This document shows positions 32,631 to 44,600 of a stretch of DNA of 64,000 nt, in pieces (the stretch's first letter is position 1; each line of letters begins with the position of its first letter). Both the position numbers and the translations under genes were made by a program. This DNA comes from Hermetia illucens (Eukaryota > Arthropoda > Insecta > Diptera > Stratiomyidae). The notes beneath the pieces are model-generated. The model was not told the origin of the DNA, made no database searches, and saw only the letters and a program-made list of their open reading frames with translations. The stretch is taken from contig NC_051849.1 of NCBI RefSeq assembly GCF_905115235.1, positions 74,381,017-74,445,016 on the forward strand, written 5' to 3'.

Positions 32631-35600
32631 ATGGCTGCCATTGCGATGAAGTGTTGTTTAATTTTCTTTTTATTGGTGAATTATTCCAAAGGTAGTTAAT
32701 ATTTTCTGTAAAAATCATTTGTTAAGATCCCGCCTTTCGCGGTAATAAGTGTATTTCCCGGTAGCCAGTGCTTATGTTGTGTATTTGGTGTGTAGATGGA
32801 AGGTGTTCCGACCCGATGTCGCTATAATTAGATTTTTTTTATTACAATGTCTGGCTTCTAATCTGCTGCGGCAGAAAATTGATATAGTCATTTGTTGTAT
32901 TGCCTTCAAATAACCAATAATTAGTGCAGTGTATGTGATTGTGATGCAGTGCTCGGATAAGTTTGGGATATGATAAGTGGTGGCACTACGCAGATTGGAG
33001 GTGGCTTGATTTTATCCCTATTTTGGCGCTTGCGGATGCCAGCCTCGGATTGAAATCACTGCCATCAAGTATTGTCGGTTTGTCGCCGTCGGTGACCATC
33101 AACTTTTGTTTACAAACATACTGGTTAATTTGGTTTGTTTCCTGCGTCGAGAGGGATTACTTTTTTGGACCGCTTCCAACGTCAAGTAATGAGTTTCCGA
33201 ATCAGGATTAGTTTTGTGTTTGAATTGAACTACGAGCTTCTGGCAGCAGCCACGAGCATCAGTTCAAAGTGGCATTTGCTTGGCGGCGACAGCCGTACAT
33301 AGCTCCGCAACCTGTCCGTTTCCACTCCGCGCTCGCTCCGTGAACGCTGATTGGAAAAGGTGTACGCCGCCCGTTCTTGCTGAGCGTTATCGCCGTGCGT
33401 AATCTACGATCTATATTTGTTGTTTACCAGGTTGTTCCGCGAATCTGACATGATGGATCGACTCGTTACATTTTTGTGTCTTATCACGATGCTTGTGTTT
33501 GATTGCGGTCGAAGCGTTGTTTCTGATAAAAAGCGTTTGATTATTTGAAGTGTGGGTCGGAGTGGGTAGATGCATTGCTCTCAGAGCGTCTGGAGATAAA
33601 TGGTATTGTGGCAAATATTCTGGGACGTATCCACCTACCTAGGTCTGTGGGGTTTATTCGTTAGGCCTTCGATTAAGGCTATGTTTAGGACAGAATTGTT
33701 TCAAGGTGAATCATCACCTTCCAGTGGTTATCAGTAAGTATGATGTCCAGAAGTTTCCGAGTTTATCAGGATTTCGGTATCCTTTAAGAAGCTCCTTCAT
33801 CAAAAAATGTTATTTATGTGATATTTTTGAAAACAGCATAAAAAAAGAAGGTCTAAGCTTATAAGCATCACCGTTTACAATTGAGAGAGGTCCGGCGTAG
33901 ATACTTTTGAAATCGAAACCTTTATAATCCTTAGCGCATTGTGACATCAGGTAACCTAATGGCAGACTGTAAAACTTGTATATTGTTCGCTTGGACGGAT
34001 ACTCGTGCCACTCTTGTGAACTAGTTTATGGTACCCTACATGTCAGTTCTTGCAGAATCTTTGGAGAATTTATCTCTAAGAGAACTTGCCATGTGCGCTT
34101 CGATGGACTTCGTTCCATCGACTTCCCACGATATTACCTTCTCTTCCGTAGACTTATCCTCTACGCCCGCCGTTTCTCCCCAACAATAATGAGGAGTGCC
34201 AGAAAGCAAAAACCTTCATCTACGCATATCCAACCACACTCTCTCTAGTCAAAACCAGACATTAAATACCTGGGAATCTGTCTCAACTACAAACTCAAAT
34301 TCGACCCTCACATCAGATCATCTATTGTCAAAGCTTCCAAGGCCTCAGCTGCCTTAAAAGCCTTCTCTCATTTCAAGTCCTGTTCTCTGAACCACCACAC
34401 CAATCCTCGCGCAGGTGTAGATTAAGCCAGTCAATATCAATTAGCCTGTATAATTTGAGATCTCTGTAAACATCAACTTCCTCTCTGAATTAACGTCCCT
34501 TCTTCTATCAATTAGGCTCCACAATCTCCTTCATTCCTCCCGTCTTTGATCACTGTCCTCGCACAGGCCCAAATCGACTAAAAAGTAGTCGTTTCTCGGG
34601 TTGCTATTACCAACGAGAAAGGACTGCGCTTTACTGTAAATACGTCGCTCAATCCTGTCTAGCGATGTCTAAAAACTCTCATTTCCTCGTTTCCCAGTGC
34701 GGAGTAGTACTTCATGTTGCTTTCTGTTATTTGTCTATTTGGTTGTAAGTTCCAAATTGCGAATATAATGGGCCAACCCGGCCTGAGTGCTCAGAAGCTG
34801 TAGCTTCTCCCCCACCACACACACAAGCTCCAAATTATTCTCAGGTTTCAGCATATGTTATGTTAATGAGCATTGACATTGGTCACTTTTTCACTTTATG
34901 TCATGTCACCGGCTACCGATATTTCCGTAGGTTAGCATTATATACCTAATTAGTCACGCTTGAGTTTTTAAGTTAATATATACATATATGTTTTGTACCG
35001 CACATATATTTCTGTTTCTTTGCTCAATAAATAAAACTGAATCCTGGAAAACTCCTTGAGACAGTTGCGGTTGAAATCGGCCCAAACTCCTTAAATAATT
35101 TTGAGTTTTTCGCGGTTTGAATGGGTGGGAATAGATTTTAATTTAATGAAATTTCTCTCTGCACGCAGCCAGAAGAACAGAATGATTCGCAGGGGCATTG
35201 CACGATCGACAAGACTCACAGATGTTATTTGAACTTCTTGAAAAACCGAAACCGTCTAACACTTAGGTGGGGTAAATTTTTGTACCTACTATGAACCCTG
35301 GAATTCACTTAAATATTCCCAACGCTTAAAAGAAAATTTGTGATTGGCAACCTGCAAATATCGGATCCTATTATACTTATAAAACCGCTACTATGTGGAA
35401 TGTGCGACCGTCCCTCGGCGACGGTATCGAGGCTTTGCAAAATATTCGCTTTCAGAAACCTCAGCGAAAATTTCACCGCAACAGGCTGGACATTCTGGGG
35501 ATCACTTCTCTCCCTGTTGCGGGCATTCTGCGATTGTGACATGTGATCTGAATGTCAAGGTGGAGTCTGAAAACACCGTGGCCGGACATGTGATCTAGAA

Positions 35601-38600
35601 ACACGTTTTTGGGGACCATATTGACTGGTTTGTAGATTTCTGCAGCTTCCAATGTTTCATCATTGGTAGCACACTATTCGAGCGCAAATTCTGCCAGAGG
35701 CTCAGTTGAGCTTTGGCTGATTGGAAACGTATATCTAATTAGATCGACCACATGGGGATCGACAGTCGTCTTCTGGATATACAGCGGCGGTTACCAGTGA
35801 GAAAGCTGCTACATGTCCTTTGAGCATTTTAAAGCGATTGGTCAAAATGGCATTTATTCAGGGATGCTAAAGGAATGTATAGAGCACCAATTGCAACTTC
35901 TAGGAAATATTTTTCCGCCATGTTTTGCTCTGGGCTACATGGCCACCTCTTGGCAGAAGGTTAGGGAAATCTACCATACCGAAGCTTGGAAAAGACTATT
36001 CAAACCCAAAGAACTTGAGACAAATGAACTTTAAATCATTCTTACTTAAACGTCACATTCGTTAGGAAGCGCCTAGGTTGTATTCGCTTAATGTAAACAA
36101 ACATTTATTAGTGCGGAAAGTCCTATGAGTCATTTCTTGGTTACCAAGATAGAGGACGGAACTCTGAAAGGGGAGTATGTGCTAGCCGTTGTTCGAGATC
36201 TAGGAAGGGTGTATATATTGGAGTCTCAGGCATGACCCTGCGGTAAATCCAAATAAAGCCGTAAAAGTATTATTTATAAAAAGGGGGAAAGTGAGCGATT
36301 TTTGCTTCTTATTACCCTTCAACTTTCTGAAGAAGCGAAATATCTGAAAGTCATTGTACATAAGAAGTTTTTTGAAATAAGCATGCAGAGGCAAAGATGA
36401 AGAGAACCGAGCTCTCATATCTTAAGTTTTTAAATTTTTGTTTATTTACGTTGTTTGTAATACAGTGCTGGACAATTACTTCAATATGCCTCCTGCCAGC
36501 TTCTGTAAGTGTGCGTAGGCGTACTTGAATACGTTGAGGTGCATATTGGCAACTGCCGAAACGACGGACTTAAGGGATACAGATCACTAGAAGAAATATT
36601 GGGAGGATTAAATCTCGCTTCTGTATTGCTTTCTGACTTTTGGATCTGAAATATACGATGGCTCAAAAACAATAGCGAACAGCTTTCGGATAAAAACCTG
36701 AAGTGGCCTTTTTCTTGGGACAATATACAACGGTCTTTCAGGCTTGAGGGCATGCGGTCTTAAGAACAGCAACTTGTGTTATTGAAAAGCGATTGAAGTA
36801 CGAGCGCATCGCGATAGCCTTGAGGGCGTTGAGCAGTCCTTCGTTCACCTCAAAAATTGTTCATAAACGTAAAAATTGTTCGAATTGTATTACTAGATTT
36901 GCGGAGGTACTCTGGGTATGCTTTGCGGTGTAAAAGGAAATAAAATACCAAAAGCAAACAAATTTCTCACAGGTTAGGACCAAAATCAGCCATTGTAGTG
37001 TCAGTAGCGTTGACTAATACTGCTATCATAAACTGGGAACAAAATCAAAGATAAAGATATTGAAAAACAGGAAGGCTTGTAGAAGTATTGCTGGCATGAG
37101 CGTGGGCCGTGATAATAGAGAATTTATTATTGTGCCTTTCAGGGAAGTCCATATTGTTGCAAATAATAATAATATCATCACCGTATATGGCATCATGAAA
37201 GAACTTGTACCTAGTCGCAAGCCTTTATATGGTCCGATGGAGGGTCTTAACAGTGTTCCTCATCCACGGTGGCAAATACTTTAAGAGGTGGAGAATCGTT
37301 ACCTATAGTGTTTAACTGTATAACATCTGGTCAAGTACCGCTTCTTTTGAATGTATATGTTAGTCATCGCAGCATGCGGATACAGACTGGATCTTCAAGC
37401 AAAAGTGTAATCATTCCGGCCATGTGTATAGGTAAGGCTACTTGGGTTAACGGTCTCCTTGGAGAACTGTTCCTAGCAGTCGTTGCAGTTTTTGTAGAGC
37501 GACTACTTTCACTAATCCGCATACCCTGGAAATCTGAAATCTTTCCGAGGGAGTGGAAGAAGAGAATGTTCGTTAAAATTCCGAAGAAGGACTCGCGTCT
37601 TAAGTATATCAAGCGGTTGACCGATGAATGGAGATCAACAGTAGATTGTCGATTGTCTTATTAAGTATGCGTATTACAAAGCTACGTTCTAAAAGGGATC
37701 TGGCGGACTATAGAAATGTGGAAGCTAAATGATGAACGTGAGGAGTTGAGAAGTCTACTCACCGGTACGAGCGGAAGTAGTAGGATAATAATTTGGCATC
37801 ACGAAGGAATTTTTAGGTCGTCGTCAGTTTTTCCGTGGCCCAGACGCAATAAGCTTCGGATCTCTGTTGGTGTTCAAGGAAGCGCCCTCTCACCACTCCC
37901 CTTTGTTCTTGTTATGGACACCGTCAGACGGGACATCCAACGTCCAGCGCCCTACACACTGCTTTATGCAGATGATGTTTTCCTAGCATCTAATAGCAAA
38001 AATGATCTCGAGCAACTTGTCCAAAAATGGAATGATCGCCTCATGCAATCTGAATGGCTTAGTGGTTAGAGCTCTTGGCTATCGCAGCGGGAGGCGTTGG
38101 GGTAATAATAGTGCTGACAACATTGGCCCTAACTATGATGGACTTAAGACATCTTAAGATTCCGCTCATTTGCCTTATTTGCCTAACTTTTATGACTTCT
38201 GCTCGCTCATTGCATTATGGGCCCTGGCGAAATAGAAGTTCTATCGCCGGCAGGAAGCTTCCTAGATATACTAATCAGCGCCTTTAATGGTCTGCACTAA
38301 TGGCATATTTGAAGGGTGCGATAACTAATTAGATTGAGAACTTTGTTTTTTTATGTATATTTTAAGTTTGACTCTAATTGCAATCTCCAAATATTTGCAG
38401 TGGTTGCACATTGGGAACAGGGTGATAACCGATACTTTTTCTTCCAAATACATAATAGAGTGCACAGATTAGGGTGCAGCGTTATTGACAAATATTCTGC
38501 CTGGTGAATCAATAGGAAGGGACGTCCAGATGTAACCCTCTACCATATTTTTATGGGAAGACATGGAAACCGACCATGCACTTCTTGAATATGGAAGTTA

Positions 38601-41600
38601 CGCCTGACTGATTTGCAATTTCTCAATTGGGCTTTATATATAATGACAGTGAGCGCAGGTACTACAAATTTCGGTTTCACATAACCTAAAAATGGATAAA
38701 TTTCCTTCGGTCGACAAATTAGTTTGCAAATTCGTTCTGCAAGCCCATTATGCTTTGAAAGAATGAAACAATTGCTTTAGGATTTACTAAGATAAATCTT
38801 ACTAGTAAAAATCATCTTACACTGGTAATGTGAATGCCTCTATGTCTTTTTTACTTGGAATATAGCTAACTACCATTGAAGGCAAGTCAGTTCTACCGAT
38901 CAGTTGACAAACACCCAAAGCTTCGTCAAGCGCACTTTGTGCAACCTGTTCCATCTCTGTTCGTTTGGCGGCTATTTCTCGATACTTTTTGTTTGCTTCG
39001 GCTAAGGTAATTTCATTTTTTAGAAACTCCATCCTCTTTGAATATCTGTTTTCCATGAACTTCAATACGTGCTCTCCATCTTCTAATTTTTTCATTGTAG
39101 CCAGTAAAATTCTATAATCGTCGTAATATCTGTGCCTCGAATGATCGGTCATATTCCCTAAATTTTAACTTTTAAACTTTCAAATCCTCTAAATAATAAA
39201 AAATAAAAGTTCAGTGATCAAACCCGATTTAATGCAAAAAGACCAGGCAGAACATTACTAAGGTCGTAATTGTTTTGAACGATTGACAGAATGATGTAGC
39301 TGACTTGCTTAGTTTTAAAAGCTACTTGGTTTTTCCACTGGTCAACTTAATAATGAGATGGTAGTGAATCTAACATGATCTTTTCGGCTGGTATTTTTCT
39401 AATCAGGGAATGATTGCCTTTTCTATTTTCTTGAGTAGCATTTTTGTTGTCTTATTCCTGATTCTGGATCGTTAATTATGGTTCCTGCTCAATTCTTTGT
39501 TGGGCTTAAAGTATCCCTTTTTCGTGTAATTTCTTTCCTATAGAGATATTACGTCTAGCTACTACAAAATATTATCTGGGAACAGAGAGAGATGGTGGCT
39601 TACCACCAAGATACATTACACTAACAAGCGCACTTTTATTCGTTGCATTATCTGTGGTGCAGGATTTATGTATTCATGCAATACAATAATGTTTCCAGCC
39701 AAATCCTACATACGATGCTTGAGGGCTCCAGACTTTATTGTATAAAACGACTAGATGACCCGGCAAACGTTGTTTTGCCATATAAATTATTTCTAGGTAA
39801 TTTCTAGTGTAGACAAAAAATAACTAACTTATTGCAAGTGTGTAAGGATGTGGTATATGGGTGAAATAGGCATGGAGCGCTGTGAACGATGATATAAAAA
39901 TAACAAACGTCAAACATTATTATTTTTTAGTTATTAGGCCTACAAATAAGTTCTGTCGGTTTTCGCAATAAATGGCGTAGCTTGTTTTTTATTCAATTGA
40001 TCCACATTTCCAAACATTCATCGGAAAGCTACTGTCAATAGGCACAAACGTCAGTATAAATTATTTAATTGAAGTGTAAACAACAATACTTTTTTCATCA
40101 ACGAAAATGGCCAATTTTGTACCAAATAATGTGTTTTTGCGGGGAGTTCTACTTTATTATTTCAATATGAAGAAAAAAGCAACCGAAAGTCATCGCATTT
40201 TGGGGGAAGTTTATGGTGACCATGCTCTATCTGAGCGAACGTGTGAGAGGTGGTTTGGTCGACGAAGACGAAGAGCGCGCCGGACGACCAACAATTTTTG
40301 AAGAAGAAGAATTAGAGGCATTGCTCGACCAAGATCCATCGCAAACGCACGAAGAACTTGGAAAAACACTTGGAGTCACTCAGCAAGCCATTTCTCACCG
40401 TTTAAAAGCAATGGGAATGATCGGAAAAGTCGGAAATTGGGTTCCGTATGAACTGAAGCCAAGAGACGTCGAACGCCGTTTTTTCACGTGCGAACAACTG
40501 CTTCAACGACAAGAAAGGAAGGGTTTTCTGCATCGAATAGTTACTGGCGATGAAAAGTGGATCCATTACGATAATCCCAAGCGTCGGGCAACGTGGGGAT
40601 ACCCCGGCCATGCGTCATCATCGACGGCCAAAGCGAATATTCATGGTGAGAAGATCATGCTGTGTATATGGTGGAACCAGCTGGGTGTGGTATACTATGA
40701 GCTGTTAAAACCGAACGAAACGATCACGGGCAAACTCTACCGACGTCAAATGATGCGTTTGAGCCGCGAACTCAAGAAAAAACGGCCGCAATACCAGCAA
40801 AGGCATTATGAAGTTATTTTGCAACATGACAATGCTCGTCCACATGTTGCACAGCCCGTTCAAATATATCTAGAAACGTTGAAATGGGAACTCCTACCCC
40901 ACCCGCCGTACTCTCCAGACATTGCTCCTTCTGATTACTATTTGCTCCGGTCGATGCAGCATGGCCTGGCTGACTAGCACTTCTCCAATTACGACGAACT
41001 CAAAAAATGGCTCGATGAGTGGATAGCGGCCAAGCCGGCCAATTTTTGGCGCGATGGTATCTATCTATCTATAAAATGCGAGTAAAATAAACCGTAACAG
41101 GTTAGGTCCTCAGAACGTATCCAACCAGAAAAACTTGAAAAAGTCACCATAATGTATCTACCAGGATGGATCGGCCTGGCGTCAAGGAGGCTGATTTATT
41201 ATTGATATTCTATTATATTGGTTAATACCCGCAGGCTTTATTAGCATATATATTCCCATCATTTTATATGATGATGACGTCATACACAAATTTACCTGAA
41301 ATGTGGAACATTCACCTTCTATAACTTTGTTAATAATAGGCGTAGTTTTCAGGATTATGTCCTATATTATCGTCTATGCTGATGTCAAATTATGTTCTAC
41401 TGGGATGAACTTGAGGAGGGTTTTCCGGTAACTTTCCAAAACATGGTAATATACTATTATTAACTTTATTTGTGCAGATATCGGAATAGGATGTACTTTG
41501 AGGCCTAGATTTCATATAGTTGCATCACTGTGATTTTTTCAGATTTTTCAGATGGGGACACATAGATCACATGTTCTCACCAAATTTCGTAACAATCGGT

Positions 41601-44600
41601 TCAGCCAGAGTAGAGAGACATTAAACTGATTTTAAAAAGGCTTTATGTTTACACAAAACCTTAAATGGCTGCATCTGGCGAACAAAATAATCTTGTTTCG
41701 CAATGACAATCCACCTGTCCATACGTCGGTCGTTGTAATGACTAAAATCAACGAGCTGAAGTTCAAACTGTTCTCCTATTCAGCATTTTCACCACATTTA
41801 AACCCTAGCGACCATCGTTTGTTTTCTAGCCCCAAAAATGGCTCGGAGGTAAAAAAAATTGGGGGTAATGAGGAAGTTATCAATACTGCAAATGCGTATT
41901 CCGACGAACTTGGTGATACACCCTATAAAAATGGCATTAGAGTACCGTTATGAAAAATTAGGCCAGAAACTTTTCACACTGCCTCGCATATAAAATCTAG
42001 GCCTATGCAAATAAATGTAATAATGATGTGCTAATAGATTTTAAATTTAAAATTCCTGTCAGGATTTTATGTCAGTTCGAGCTAATCCTACTTCTAGCTC
42101 TTGGATTGCTTTTGAGTTAGGCATAAATCGTGCCAGTTAGCCTAACTCATATTGGCACTGGGTTAGGTCATCAATGTTCTACTACTTTATACGCGTTTAA
42201 AAAATAGTATTTCTATGCTGCGGTCTAAACTCACAACTAGATACTTCAACCATGTGTCGCTTAAGGTTCATCATGACGAGGTCACGCGGTATGTGCTATG
42301 GAATTATTCTAACTAACTAATTTATGATAAGCAATTCGCAAGACCTTTTAAATTTCCTTACCTTGCCACTCAGAATAAGATCTGCTTTTCACAAAATGCT
42401 GACACAGTGTCTGTATTTACGTGCGGGAATTGGGTTCAGTTCATTTGAGGATTACAGACATTGCACTTTGTGTTGCTAAAGTAAATAATTATTTATGTTT
42501 AAAATAGGGTTGATGGTAAAATTATTACTTTATATACATTATTTCCGAGTTGTCACAATCTCGGCAGATGCCGGATTTTACCGAATACTGGCACTAAGTG
42601 CCAGATATTTTGGCTCTGACCATCCTACCTATTTAAAAGATAAAGGGGCTCTGTTGGTTGGTCAATGGCAGCAATAGTCGAGAATTGCCCGCAACATCGA
42701 GCCTGCCTACGTGCCTCGGTATATTTCTGCATGGTTTGGACCAGACTTTGTGAGAGTCCCAAGAGATCAAGGGAAGCCGTGAGGTAGGTACAATACCTGT
42801 AGCTGACAATATTATAGGAATTACAACCACTCGCTGGGAACGCCAAATTTCTTTGATTTCCCGATGCAGTGGCTCATAGTTCACCTTCTTCTCCACGTAT
42901 TTCAGTCAGAAATTATCGGTCCCAATACATGCGATGTATGCGAGGTTTTGATGGATCACCTTACATACAGCATTATGCCTGTTCGCGTATTGCATCGGTG
43001 CCATAACAGTGCAGCCAGAAATGAGATGGTTGAACGTCTCTAACGCGAACCACACATTCTGCACTGCTCGTCCTCCACCCGTTCTTTCATTATGAGCTTT
43101 TTATAAGCTCGAGTGACGGCCACGCCGTCCTGAATGGCACACATGAATCCCTCCGTCTCAGCAAAGAGCTCCCCAGCATACAGCCATCTGTTCGACAAAT
43201 GGCTGCCAAAGACAATTCACGTGGATATCGTGCATTGCCTTCGAATTCCATTTATTGTTCCGCTCTTGGTCCGACTTCACTCCACTCAGAAGATTGAACG
43301 TAGGCTATATTTTATTGCATCATTCAGTGGCCATAAAAGGGGGTCCAGTGTCATGCAAAACCAAAGAGGACTCAACGAATCTCCTTGAAGATGCCGACTG
43401 CATACGACAGAAAGTTTCTGCTTTAGTGTGTCCAGAATTTCAACTATAGATGTCTCACTGGGGATGGCATAGTTTCTGAAAAAGTCTCTGCAATTTATTC
43501 TTCAACCGTCGGCTGGCATTGCCAGAGCCGCCTCTGACCTCAAGTCGAACACACTCCCTGATGATGGCCGGGATTGTGTCGCTGCGAGTAATAAAGCGGT
43601 ACTGGTCTGCGACTTGCTACGCAGTCACATGCGAGAATTGCGGGAAACACTTGGCGAATCTTTGGTACCACAGGGGGCGGTAAGATGCTGTATCCGCTCC
43701 CGCCGTTATTTCATAGTAGGAGCGGATGATGAAGAGGTTCATTTCTTAACTCCACTCTATCCGCTGCCTACGCGCCTATGCGAAACAGGCGGAAGAATGC
43801 TCCTGGTTGCCGTGGCGCCATTACTGGAGCCCGACCTAGTCACCAAGTCAGACGACTCCCGCCGGTTATCCGTACCGGACCTTAAAATTCTCCTCCTCAT
43901 TTTTGGTGGCGCGTCTTGTCCCTAACTACCAGGTGTAGTGATAGCTTCCTCAGTGAGTAATCTGCAAGAATTTCTTTACTTTCGTCAGCTACCCCCTGAA
44001 ACGCTGCGGTGGTGTACCGCCATTCAAACTGAAGCTATTCATTCCTCATCCTTTCACAACCAGGCTTGGAATCGGCTACATCGGAGTTTTATACATTATT
44101 TATATATATTTGTTATTTTGTTATTATTATAATTATATTTTTTTTTGTTTTTGAAGGATTTTTCTGATTTAAAAAAAAGAATCAAATTAATCGTGATTTT
44201 TTTTGATATGCTTATATTTATTGTAAATTTTGTCTTAAACTATCATTGTTCGATTTTCTCTGGATTAAAAGTCAACTCTCCAAGAAAACTGCTATTTCAT
44301 ATACTTAGCAACACACAGGCCGATTTTCTATCTAACGCGTTCGCAGGCGGCCAGAAAAGTTGTCCCTAATAAAGATCATGTCATTTAGGACATTAAGATT
44401 CCGTGCGAAAAATTTTCCGTTCCGCCACGAACGCGTTACATGGGACGTCGGGCTCGCACGACAAATAACATTGGGATACTTGGGATACTTTCGAGGTCCA
44501 CCTAAACTTTGGTTACGATTGTTCGGCGAGTAAATAGGTGAATCAGTTGGTAATCGTGAGGTCTAGCAACATTGAATTGCAACATAAGGTTCATACCTAG

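Noticed and set aside
42113-42147. Small inverted repeat GAGTTAGGC/GCCTAACTC
   Set aside because: Nine-base arms in intron DNA are expected by chance in a window of this size.
43134-43925. Several + strand open frames between 43,134 and 43,925
   Set aside because: At least the left part is antisense to LINE-F. None shows a domain or splice structure.
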